This document shows, in pieces, positions 5,975 to 11,828 of a stretch of DNA of 11,828 nt (position 1 is the stretch's first letter; each line of letters starts with the position of its first letter). Made by a program: the position numbers and the translations under genes. A model generated the notes under the pieces. It had not been told where the DNA came from. It did not search any database and saw only the letters and a program-made list of their open reading frames with translations. Source of the DNA: DATEJJ01 sp039649115 (GTDB taxonomy: Bacteria > Actinomycetota > Actinomycetes > Mycobacteriales > Micromonosporaceae); contig JBBWZQ010000298.1 in assembly GCA_039649115.1 (NCBI GenBank), positions 1-11,828 on the forward strand. Direction: 5' to 3'.

Positions 5975-6829
5975 ATGGGTGACTTTGACGCGGTCCTTGA
6001 GCGGCTGCTGGTCGATCAGCCGTTCCGGGCGGCCCTGGCCGCGGACCCCGACCGGGCCCTCGCCGGATACGCCCTCAGCGCCGACGAGGCCGACCTGCTG
6101 CGCTCGCAGGTCAGCGCGGAGCGCGGCGGCGAGCGCACCGTCGAGACCCGCAACACCAAGTCCAGCCTCTTCGGCATGCTCGGGTCGCTGACCGGGCTCG
6201 CGGAGGGCGCCGGTGGCACGCCCGGCATGATGCCTCCGCAGCCGCCGGACGGCGGGGCCCAGGGGGTGGGCCAGTTCGGCCGGACGCTGGGCGAGTTCGG
6301 TGCGGCGCCGGGCCACGGCAGCCTGGGTGCGGCGCACGGACACGGCAGCCTCGCCGAGATGGCGGGCCAGACCGGTCACACCAGCCAGGCCGCCGGGTTC
6401 GGGGCCGCCGGTGGTTCGCAGACGTTGGGTCCGGCCGGGGACAGCACGTTCGGTGCGGCCGCGGGCGGGCACGGCAGCCTCGCGCCGTCCGGTGACCACA
6501 CGCCGGTCGGCTACCACCCGCACATCGACGCGGACGGCGACCATCACTGGGACCACTACACCGCGGTGCAGCACTCCGACGGAAGCGTCGACATCTACGA
6601 GGACCGCAACCACGACGGCCGGGTCGACTTCATCGGCCACGACCGCAACCACGACGGCCTCGTGGAGTCGGCCGACTACGACAAGAACTTCAACGGCACG
6701 CTCGAAACGCACATGCGCGACGTCAACGGCGACGGCTGGCTGGACACCCGCACGGTGAGCGCCGACCCGCCGCCGCACGGCACGGAAGTCATCGGCGAGG
6801 AACTGCCTCCGCCGAGCCGCGGCCGCTGA
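5975..6829 (+). CDS. NHLP-type leader-like protein with Gly/His-rich middle and 13-residue acidic repeats (284 aa)
   Basis: Residues 1-48 (FDAVLERLLVDQPFRAALAA...GYALSADEADLLRSQV) look like the Os1348-type NHLP clan, a leader-like helical domain found in RiPP-type precursors and on larger proteins. A Gly-Gly pair follows at 51-52. The middle (about 80-180) is low complexity, with GHGSL at 113, 122 and 165 and FGA at 108, 142 and 159. The C-terminal part carries acidic loops spaced exactly 13 residues apart, starting at Asp210, 223, 236 and 249 (DRNHDGRVD, DRNHDGLVE, DKNFNGTLE, DVNGDGWLD), with a related DADGDHHWD at 185. These resemble calcium-binding loops of the EF-hand or thrombospondin type 3 kind. 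No cysteine occurs, so lanthionine chemistry is excluded. No standard signal peptide is visible. It is the likely substrate or partner of the M50/PqqD protein, which is inference from the operon. Confidence 0.9.
   Translation: MGDFDAVLERLLVDQPFRAALAADPDRALAGYALSADEADLLRSQVSAERGGERTVETRNTKSSLFGMLGSLTGLAEGAGGTPGMMPPQPPDGGAQGVGQFGRTLGEFGAAPGHGSLGAAHGHGSLAEMAGQTGHTSQAAGFGAAGGSQTLGPAGDSTFGAAAGGHGSLAPSGDHTPVGYHPHIDADGDHHWDHYTAVQHSDGSVDIYEDRNHDGRVDFIGHDRNHDGLVESADYDKNFNGTLETHMRDVNGDGWLDTRTVSADPPPHGTEVIGEELPPPSRGR
6602..6757 (+). repeat. Four 39-base tandem repeats coding for metal-binding-like loops
   Basis: Units start at 6602, 6641, 6680 and 6719 and each begins with an Asp codon. The first two share their first 19 bases (GACCGCAACCACGACGGCC). 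The encoded consensus is D-x-N-x-[DN]-G-x-[VL]-[DE] plus four variable residues. The first pair is nearly identical at the DNA level while the later units have diverged, which suggests recent duplication of one unit. Confidence 0.8.
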
Positions 6830-6960
6830 GTCTTGTCGAGATTGACATCTGACATCGGATCGAGCCTGTTGCGAAATGGCCTGCCTGCCGCGGCGGGTCC
6901 GACCGACATGCCTGTGCACCGCGCCGGCTGCGGCGGGCGCAGTGATCGCTCGGGCGGCGC

Positions 6961-7047
6961 CGTGATCACGAGGAGCCGGGGGTTGATCGCGATCCGGTGG
7001 AGAAACGGATAGTCGACTACGTGTTCCTCCGGCAACTCGTGATCACG
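6961..7047. repeat. Imperfect 22-bp inverted repeat ending in the palindrome CGTGATCACG
   Basis: The left arm 6961-6982 and the right arm 7026-7047 match at 19 of 22 positions when one is reverse-complemented. The outer 10 bases of each arm are the same perfect palindrome, CGTGATCACG. The arms are separated by 43 bases. It could be a pair of regulator sites or the ends of a very small mobile relic. No flanking direct repeat is evident. Confidence 0.6.
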
Positions 7048-7170
7048 TCGGGTCGCAACGCCCTGACCATGTTGAACGCGGGCGAAGGCCACGGCACCGG
7101 TGGTGCGCAGAGCGAAGCGACCAGCCAGCACCCGCCGCCGGTGGCTGGCACTCCTGATGAACGGCCTTGA
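6997..7170 (+). CDS. Possible 57-aa ORF or gene relic, unknown
   Basis: The frame from GTG 6997 reads (V/M)EKRIVDYVFLRQLVITSGR and continues for 57 codons, ending in GTPDERP before TGA 7168-7170. About four of five codons end in G or C, as in nearby real genes. The frame is open upstream to 6946. There is no good Shine-Dalgarno at a normal distance, and the hairpin at 7124-7149 lies inside it. I do not recognise the sequence. It may be the tail of a decayed gene or chance in GC-rich DNA. Confidence 0.25.
   Translation: MEKRIVDYVFLRQLVITSGRNALTMLNAGEGHGTGGAQSEATSQHPPPVAGTPDERP
7124..7149. terminator. Candidate terminator hairpin downstream of phoD
   Basis: GCCAGCACC (7124-7132) pairs with GGTGGCTGGC (7140-7149) as 9 base pairs with one bulged G and a 7-base loop. 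It lies 27 bases beyond the phoD stop on the minus strand and could also stop transcription from the plus-strand operon. There is no T-run. Confidence 0.5.
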
Positions 7171-7176
7171 CGGCGA

Positions 7177-8784
7177 TCAGGCGGGTACCAGGACGGGGCG
7201 GCCGGACTCGACGGCGAACGAGGTGCTCGTGTGCACCGGCGCGTCACGGACGTCGATCGTGTCCACCACCCGCACATCGGTACGCCACACGTCGCGCCCC
7301 ACGTCGCACCGCAGGTACCCGCGCTTGAGGCCGTCGAAGTACTTCACGTGCGGGTTGAGGATCGGGTTGGCCAGCTTGAGCGGCGCGTCGAACGCGACCG
7401 GGAAGTCGGAGCTGATCGACGTCGACACGAACTCCACCGCGACCGATGCCGACGCCGGGTTGTTGAAGTCGAGCTTCAGGTCGCTGAACCAGGTGGAGTG
7501 GATGTCACCGGAGAGCACCACCGGGTTGCCGATCTGCGCGTCCGCGAGGAACTGGAGCAGCCGCGTGCGCTGCGGCATGTACCCGTCCCACTGGTCCAGG
7601 TTGGCCACCGTCGGCGGGACCAGCAAGGGGTTGGGGAACAGGGTGCGGCTCATCATGACCTGTTGCGCGATGACGTTCCACCGGGCGTGCGAGTGCGCCA
7701 GCCCCGTCTTGAGCCACTGCTCCTGCTCCTCGCCGGTCAGGCTGCCGGCGGTGTTGGTCGCACCGGCCGACACCAGGCCGAAGTCGCTGGGGAACCCGCC
7801 CGGCTGGTCGGTGCGGTACTGGCGGGTGTCCAGGACGTTGAAGCGGGCCAGCCGGCCGAAGTCGAAGCGCCGGAAGATGCGCAGGTCGCTGCTTCCCGGG
7901 CGCAGGTGGGCCCGGATCGGCATGTGCTCGTAGTAGGCCTGGTAGGCGTGTGCCCGCTGCGCGGCGAACTGCTCCGGCGTCTGCTTCTTCGGCCCGGTGT
8001 CGTCGATCTCGTCCACGAGGCCCGCGTAGTTGTTCTCGGTTTCGTGGTCGTCCCACGTGGCGATCCACGCGAACGCCGCGTGCGCCGCGCGCAGGGCCGG
8101 GTCGCCCTTGTACTGCGCGTGCCGGTTGCGGTAGTCGGCCAGCGTGCTGAGCTGGTCGAGTCCGGGCGTCTGGGGCGTGGTGTGGTTGCGGTCCGGGAAG
8201 CGGCTGCCCGGGTCGTACTCGTAGATGTAGTCGCCGAGGTGCACCACCACGTCCAGGTCCTCGCCGGCCAGGCCCCAGTACGCGGGCCAGTAGCCGTTCT
8301 GGAAGTCCTGGCAGTTGGCGATGCCGAAGCGCAGGCGCGACGGGTTGTGCCACGGCGCGGGCGCCGTGCGGGTGCGCCCGACCGGGCTGATGGTGCCCAG
8401 CGCGCGGAACCGGTAGAAGTACTCGTGCCCGGGCTGCAGCCCGCGCGCCTCGACGTGTACCGAATGCGCCAGCTCGGGACGGGCCAGCGCGTTGCCGGCG
8501 CATTCCAGGTGGCGGAAGTGTTCGTCGCGGGCGACCTGCCAGCCGACCGCGATGGGACGGGAGCCGAGGGAGGCGGCGTCGTTCGGGTCGCGCACCAGAC
8601 GGGTCCACAGGATGACGCTCTCGGGCAGCGGATCGCCGCTCGCGACGCCGAGCAGGAACGGGTCGGACGTCTCGGCACTGTGCGCCGCCGCGGGGGTGGC
8701 GAGTGCCGCCGGCAGGACGGCCGCGCCAGCGACGCCGGCCGCGCCGGTGAGGACCTGGCGCCGGTTGAGCGTGAAGTCAGCCAT
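7177..8784 (-). CDS. phoD: PhoD-family alkaline phosphatase/phosphodiesterase, Tat-exported (535 aa)
   Basis: The enzyme releases phosphate from organic phosphomono- and diesters outside the cell, using an Fe/Ca centre in the family. The N-terminus has a Tat signal: Arg8-Arg9 in LNRRQVLTGAAG, a hydrophobic Ala/Val stretch to about residue 30 and a likely cleavage site near ATPAAAHS. The PhoD domain follows with ASGDPLPESVILWTRL (48-63), Cys158 in ANCQDFQ, GDYIYEY (184-190), ATWDDHETENNYAG (242-255), LDTRQYR (318-324) and LSGDIHSTWFSDLK (424-437). These hold the expected metal-ligand residues. ATG 8784 is chosen over the upstream GTG 8862 because GGAGG (8789-8793) precedes it by 4 bases and because the twin-Arg motif then sits at the very N-terminus. 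A promoter with a weak PHO-like box lies upstream, so induction by phosphate starvation is likely. Confidence 0.95.
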   Translation of the reverse strand: MADFTLNRRQVLTGAAGVAGAAVLPAALATPAAAHSAETSDPFLLGVASGDPLPESVILWTRLVRDPNDAASLGSRPIAVGWQVARDEHFRHLECAGNALARPELAHSVHVEARGLQPGHEYFYRFRALGTISPVGRTRTAPAPWHNPSRLRFGIANCQDFQNGYWPAYWGLAGEDLDVVVHLGDYIYEYDPGSRFPDRNHTTPQTPGLDQLSTLADYRNRHAQYKGDPALRAAHAAFAWIATWDDHETENNYAGLVDEIDDTGPKKQTPEQFAAQRAHAYQAYYEHMPIRAHLRPGSSDLRIFRRFDFGRLARFNVLDTRQYRTDQPGGFPSDFGLVSAGATNTAGSLTGEEQEQWLKTGLAHSHARWNVIAQQVMMSRTLFPNPLLVPPTVANLDQWDGYMPQRTRLLQFLADAQIGNPVVLSGDIHSTWFSDLKLDFNNPASASVAVEFVSTSISSDFPVAFDAPLKLANPILNPHVKYFDGLKRGYLRCDVGRDVWRTDVRVVDTIDVRDAPVHTSTSFAVESGRPVLVPA

Positions 8785-8788
8785 GGAG

Positions 8789-8793
8789 CCTCC
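8789..8793 (-). promoter_or_regulatory. GGAGG ribosome binding site of phoD
   Basis: The minus strand reads GGAGG four bases before the ATG at 8782-8784. It decides this start over the longer frame beginning at 8862. Confidence 0.75.
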
Positions 8794-8812
8794 AGACTCG
8801 GGGTGTGGGCTC

Positions 8813-8868
8813 ACTATCACGTCCTGGCGGACACGGTGCAAGAGGCGTGAAGTGACGGGCACACGAAC
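8813..8868 (-). promoter_or_regulatory. Candidate phoD promoter with PHO-box-like 11-base units
   Basis: On the minus strand, TTGCAC (8836-8841) and GATAGT (8813-8818) are 17 bases apart, as for a sigma-HrdB-type promoter. The match is moderate at each hexamer, and a start near 8806 would give a short leader. Just upstream, two adjoining 11-base units, GTTCGTGTGCC (8858-8868) and CGTCACTTCAC (8847-8857), partly match the GTTCACC core of actinobacterial PhoP boxes. A third unit position would overlap the -35 box. Confidence 0.4.
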
Positions 8869-8882
8869 GGATCTCGTCCTCG

Positions 8883-9115
8883 GTGAGGTGCGGGCCGTGC
8901 AAGCTCGTCAAGGACGTTCGGAAATGCTACGGGGACACGCACGCCGTCGACGGCGTTTCGCTCAAGGTCGAGGGGGGGAGTTCTTCGGCATTCCCGAGCC
9001 TAACGGCGGGGGAAGGACCAGTTTGCTGGAGATTGTCGACGGCTCACGGGGACCGGACAGCGGTGAGGTGAGCCTGCTCGGCTCGCCGGTCTGGCCACGC
9101 GACTCCGGCTGCCCG
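8883..9115 (+). pseudogene. Relic of an ABC transporter ATPase, frameshifted and truncated
   Basis: From GTG 8883 one frame reads LVKDVRKCYGDTHAVDGVSLKVE, the normal start of a drug-export type ABC ATPase. At the run of seven G (8972-8978) the match moves to another frame: GEFFGIPEPNGGGRTSLLEI, then VDGSRGPDSGEVSLLG. This has a damaged Walker A (EPNGGGRTS in place of GPNGAGKTT). The shift corresponds to one lost base at the G-run. Homology ends near 9115; Q-loop, signature motif and Walker B are all missing. It lies on the opposite strand to its neighbours in the space between phoD and the CocE gene. It is non-functional by frameshift, Walker A damage and truncation together. The family assignment is firm for the first 70 or so residues. 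In the remaining 9116-9187 I see nothing clear. Confidence 0.75.
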
Positions 9116-9187
9116 CGGGCACCCCGCTGTCCATTGTGGCCGGTCGGCTGTTCCGCTGGGACGACGTTGGGCGGACCTGGCAACGGG

Positions 9188-10807
9188 TCAGCCGGGGAGG
9201 CGGATGGTCGACGGGTGTGCCGGGTCGTGGTACACCTCGTTGTCGGCGACCAGCAGCTTCGACGCGGTGGCGAGTGGCTCTCCGGTACCCGGGTTGCGCG
9301 CGTACCGGGAATGCGCGCCGCCGGCCACCTGCACCCTGATCCGGTGCCCGGCCGGGAACCGGTACGCCATCGGCCACAGTTCCACCTCGACCGCGCGTAC
9401 CCCGTCCTCGCCCCGCGGGAACAGTCCCGGGGTCACCCGTACCAGCCCGTCGCAGATGTTCTCCGAGCGCCCGGTGCCGTCCACCTCGCAGACGCGTACG
9501 TGCACGTCGAAATGGTCCAGGCTCGATCTGATGTGGACGGTCGCGGAGACCGGGCCGATCGCCTCGTAGTCGGCCGCGAGCGGCTCGGTCGTGTACACCA
9601 GAACGTCCGCCCGCGCCTCGACGGCGCGGTTGTCCCGGCGTCCGGCCTGCGGGGTGAGCAGCGGGCCGCCGGGCGACGGCGTCGGGTCGGCCGGGTCGTA
9701 CCGGAACTTGTCCGGGCCGCTGCCGGACGGGGTGCCGGCTGCCAGCCCGCCGTCGGCCTGGAGGAACCATTCCGTGGTGGTGGCGGGTGGCGGCCAGTCC
9801 GGCAGGTCCCGCCACTCGCCCGCGCCGCCCACGTGGATGCGCACCCCGCCCGGCCGTCCCCGGCCGCCGTTGAGCTGGTGCCCGAACCAGGACAGCGCCT
9901 CGCGCAGCGAGTAACCGAGCAGGTGCGGATCGGCGTGCGTCCACGGGCCGATGACCAGGCGCGGTGACTTGCCCGCCGCGCGCAGCGTCGCGTAGTCGCG
10001 CAACTGCCAGGGCAGGAAGATGTCGTACCAGCCGCCGACGAGGCACACGGCGGCGTCGACCTCCGCCACCCTCGTGTGGTGCACCCGCTGCGCCCAGTAC
10101 GGGTCGTCCGGCTCCGCGTGCGCGAGCCACTCCTGGAAGAAGCGGACGCTGTCGCCGGTCGCCCTGCTATCCACTTCGGACAGTGGAAAGTGGACGAGCG
10201 CGCGGCGGACCCGGCGCTGCGAGCGCGCCTGCTTGTAGAGGAAGGACGGCAGCGAGCCGCCCTGGTTGCTGAGGATCGAGGCCCAGTTGACGATCGTGTC
10301 GAGCGAGTACGCGCCGCCCGCGTAGGTCGGATCGCGGAACCCGGCCGTGGTCACCGCGGCCAGCATGCCCTTGAGCGAGGGACCGGCCTCGGCGGCGATC
10401 GCCCACTGGGTGAACCCGACGTAGCTCGGCCCGTAGGTGAAGAGGTTGCCGTCGAACCACGGCTGCGCCTCGATCCAGGCGACCGTGTCCAGGCCGTCCT
10501 CCCGCTCGTGGCGCATGGGGTCGAAGGCGCCGCCCGAGTCGAAGGTGCCGCGGCAGCTCTGCAGGACCACATGGAAGCCGCGCTCGGCGATGGCCCGGCC
10601 GGACATCAGCCCCATGATGCCCTTGCGACCGTACGGGGTCCGGATCAGCACGGTCGGCGCCGGTCGCCTGCGGGGCTCGTGGTGGTCGGTGCGCAGGACC
10701 ACCCCGTCGCGGACCCGGACCGGCAGGTCGCGGTGGACCCGTACATCCCGGGTGACCGGGGGTGGCAGGCGGAAGTACCGCTCGATCATGCGGCTGCCCA
10801 GGGTCAC
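9188..10807 (-). CDS. CocE/NonD-family serine hydrolase (X-Pro dipeptidyl-peptidase-like, 539 aa)
   Basis: This alpha/beta hydrolase would cleave an ester or amide bond; the family includes cocaine esterase, glutaryl-acylases and X-Pro peptidases. The catalytic triad is visible: Ser128 in YGPSYVGF (the GxSYxG elbow), Asp261 in GGWYDIFLPW and His290 in GPWTHADP. Upstream family marks include VRDGVVLRTDHH (32-43), PTVLIRTPYGR (51-61) and QSCRGTFDSGG (83-93). From about residue 320 on, the jelly-roll PepX C-terminal domain follows (WFLQADG, GPVSATVHIRSS, HFDVHVRVCEVD). No signal peptide is seen, so it is probably cytoplasmic. The GTG at 10807 lies 9 bases after the stop of the HAD gene, with a weak GAGG just before it; ATG 10789 is an alternative. 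Translation is probably coupled to the HAD gene. The substrate cannot be told. Confidence 0.93.
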   Translation of the reverse strand: MTLGSRMIERYFRLPPPVTRDVRVHRDLPVRVRDGVVLRTDHHEPRRRPAPTVLIRTPYGRKGIMGLMSGRAIAERGFHVVLQSCRGTFDSGGAFDPMRHEREDGLDTVAWIEAQPWFDGNLFTYGPSYVGFTQWAIAAEAGPSLKGMLAAVTTAGFRDPTYAGGAYSLDTIVNWASILSNQGGSLPSFLYKQARSQRRVRRALVHFPLSEVDSRATGDSVRFFQEWLAHAEPDDPYWAQRVHHTRVAEVDAAVCLVGGWYDIFLPWQLRDYATLRAAGKSPRLVIGPWTHADPHLLGYSLREALSWFGHQLNGGRGRPGGVRIHVGGAGEWRDLPDWPPPATTTEWFLQADGGLAAGTPSGSGPDKFRYDPADPTPSPGGPLLTPQAGRRDNRAVEARADVLVYTTEPLAADYEAIGPVSATVHIRSSLDHFDVHVRVCEVDGTGRSENICDGLVRVTPGLFPRGEDGVRAVEVELWPMAYRFPAGHRIRVQVAGGAHSRYARNPGTGEPLATASKLLVADNEVYHDPAHPSTIRLPG

Positions 10808-10816
10808 GCCTCGACG

Positions 10817-11716
10817 TTACCGCGCGGTAGCGACGACGGCATCCACCATCTCCGGGTCGAAGACCTCGGCGAAGTCGTCACGCATGCTCGCCTCGAGCCA
10901 GCCCGACTCGGGTGCGATCGCGCGGGCCAGCTCGGCATTTGTGTGGTATGCGTATTCCCGCTGCCCGTCGTCGTGGTGCAGGAGCAGCGCGAACGAGGCC
11001 GCCTGCAGCATCTCCACGTCGCCGTCGGCATTGCCGGCGGCGAATGCCGGCAGGTGGCCGGTGCGCTCGTAGATGTGCACCACCTTCCAGGCCCCCTCGG
11101 CCAGCGGCTGATTGAGGCGGTTGCGGTGGCGCAGCGCGTCGTCGACGTACTCCAGCGCCAGGGCCGAGCCGATCACCTGGTGGGCCGGCAGGTCGAAGAC
11201 CTCCGCGGCGACCACGCGGACCAGGTCGCGACCCACCGGGGCGGTGACGAACACGGTGAAGCCGTTGTCGCGCAGCAGGTCCATCAGCTCGCGCATGGGG
11301 CGGTAGGTGAGTCGGGTGAACGGTGTGTCGAAGTGCGGGTGCACGGCGGTGTCCAGGAAGTGCCGGGCGGAGGCGGCGAACTCCTGGACGGTGTATCCCT
11401 GGTAGGCGGCGGCCGCCGCGGTGGCCATGCCCTTCACGTCGCCGAAGAGATCGGCCACGTGGTGCGGGTCGGCGAGCGCCGCCGACCGGTAGGGCTCCTG
11501 CTGGGCCAGGTCCGGGTCGAGCGCGGCCATCTCCCGCCACCGGGCCTGCACGAAGAACGCCTGCACGGAGTTGGGCTGCTCGCACCACAGCGTGCCGTCG
11601 TTGTCGAAGGTTGCGATCCGGGCGCTCGGCGGCGTGTCACGGACAAGCGTGCGCAGCCCGTCGACGAGTTGCTTCTTGACCGGGCCTTCCCGCCAACTTG
11701 GCAGTGGATCGTTCAT
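10817..11716 (-). CDS. HAD-superfamily phosphatase (299 aa)
   Basis: The protein has all four HAD motifs: nucleophile Asp38 and acid/base Asp40 in ATFDNDGTLW, Thr158 in VFVTAPVG, Lys211 in EGAWKVVHI, and Asp231/Asp233 in AAGNADGDVEML. It is therefore probably an active Mg-dependent phosphohydrolase, loosely like phosphoserine phosphatase. The large helical cap lies between about residues 45 and 135. The N-terminal DPLPSW is typical of a group of about 300-aa HAD proteins of unknown substrate. ATG 11716 is preferred because GGGGG (11725-11729) precedes it by 8 bases and the family start begins here; ATG 11749 would add 11 residues without a good Shine-Dalgarno. It is first in an operon with the CocE-like gene, 9 bases apart. 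The substrate is unknown. Confidence 0.92.
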   Translation of the reverse strand: MNDPLPSWREGPVKKQLVDGLRTLVRDTPPSARIATFDNDGTLWCEQPNSVQAFFVQARWREMAALDPDLAQQEPYRSAALADPHHVADLFGDVKGMATAAAAAYQGYTVQEFAASARHFLDTAVHPHFDTPFTRLTYRPMRELMDLLRDNGFTVFVTAPVGRDLVRVVAAEVFDLPAHQVIGSALALEYVDDALRHRNRLNQPLAEGAWKVVHIYERTGHLPAFAAGNADGDVEMLQAASFALLLHHDDGQREYAYHTNAELARAIAPESGWLEASMRDDFAEVFDPEMVDAVVATAR

Positions 11717-11828
11717 TGTCGAAACCCCCAGACCCGGTTGTCCCTTCATGGACGGTACATTCGCCGGCAGGTCGCGCGCTAGAAGTTCCCGGAAACGATC
11801 CCGCCCATATTCGCGCGCGTGTGCACAC
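11717..11828 (-). promoter_or_regulatory. Upstream region of the HAD-CocE operon
   Basis: These bases should hold the operon promoter. A TAnnnT box (TACCGT on the minus strand) lies close to the start, without a convincing -35 partner. The near-palindrome GTTCCCGGAAAC (11785-11796) and the perfect palindrome GTGTGCACAC (11819-11828, at the window edge) could be regulator sites. No gene is supported here. Confidence 0.3.

Larger units (their letters stand above)
6830..7176. other. Intergenic region between the convergent operon and phoD
   Basis: No gene of normal size fits in these 347 bases. Short GC-rich hairpins at 6921-6940 and possibly 6885-6899 could end the plus-strand operon. A 22-bp imperfect inverted repeat lies at 6961-6982/7026-7047. 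A possible 57-codon ORF runs from 6997 to 7170, and a hairpin at 7124-7149 lies just past the phoD stop. The region may hold remains of lost genes. Confidence 0.5.

Noticed and set aside
5734..5982. 82-codon frame overlapping the zinc-finger gene
   Set aside because: It overlaps the start of the next gene and lacks the ordered Cys pairs; the frame from 5751 has both the metal motif and a well-placed ribosome binding site.
7231..8850. 539-codon plus-strand frame antisense to phoD
   Set aside because: Val/Arg/Gly-rich with no motif; a shadow of the PhoD coding frame.
9067..9190. Third short frame after the ABC ATPase relic (LATRLRLPAGTPLSIVAGRL...)
   Set aside because: I could not link it to the ATPase or to any other family; too short to call a gene.
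10076..11782. 568-codon plus-strand frame across the CocE and HAD genes
   Set aside because: It spans two real minus-strand genes with complete catalytic motifs and has no recognisable domain of its own.

Overview
The window is very GC-rich, with G or C in most codon third positions. It reads as chromosome of a filamentous actinomycete, most likely of the Micromonosporaceae/Actinoplanes type. The pointers are Streptomyces-like GTG starts, a Tat-exported PhoD, an S/P-rich linker in a surface protein and a chemotaxis receptor, which fits a lineage with motile spores. The genus is inference; no rRNA, tRNA, CRISPR array or intact mobile element is visible.

Layout. (1) 1-681, plus strand: the C-terminal signalling half of a methyl-accepting chemotaxis protein, cut by the window edge. 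(2) 729-2180, minus: a complete monofunctional heme catalase. It converges on the chemotaxis gene through a strong hairpin at 685-720 and has a palindrome in its promoter region. (3) 2343-6829, plus: a tightly packed three-gene operon, which is the most interesting part of the window. It encodes a 1132-aa membrane protein (PqqD-like domain, M50 zinc metalloprotease, degenerate cyclic-nucleotide-binding folds, FecR-like domain, S/P linker and C-terminal surface domain), a 71-aa double zinc-finger protein, and a 284-aa protein with an NHLP-type leader-like N-terminus and a C-terminal array of Asp/Asn-rich 13-residue repeats. (4) 6830-7176: a 347-base spacer with an imperfect 22-bp inverted repeat, a possible 57-codon ORF and a hairpin. 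(5) 7177-8784, minus: a Tat-exported PhoD-type phosphatase/phosphodiesterase. (6) 8785-9187: the phoD promoter region plus a decayed, frameshifted relic of an ABC transporter ATPase on the plus strand. (7) 9188-11716, minus: a two-gene operon of a HAD-family phosphatase followed by a CocE/NonD-type serine hydrolase.

How the parts may work together. The M50/PqqD protein, zinc-finger protein and leader-bearing protein are joined by stop codons that overlap the next Shine-Dalgarno sequence, so they are probably made together. PqqD domains bind leader peptides in RiPP pathways, M50 enzymes cleave in or near the membrane, and NHLP leaders mark substrates for such systems. The operon therefore looks like an enzyme plus substrate set for processing or export of a cysteine-free, probably metal-binding protein. 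This is inference from domain content; I know of no described function for the set. The other genes (peroxide defence, phosphate scavenging, hydrolases) look like ordinary chromosomal functions.
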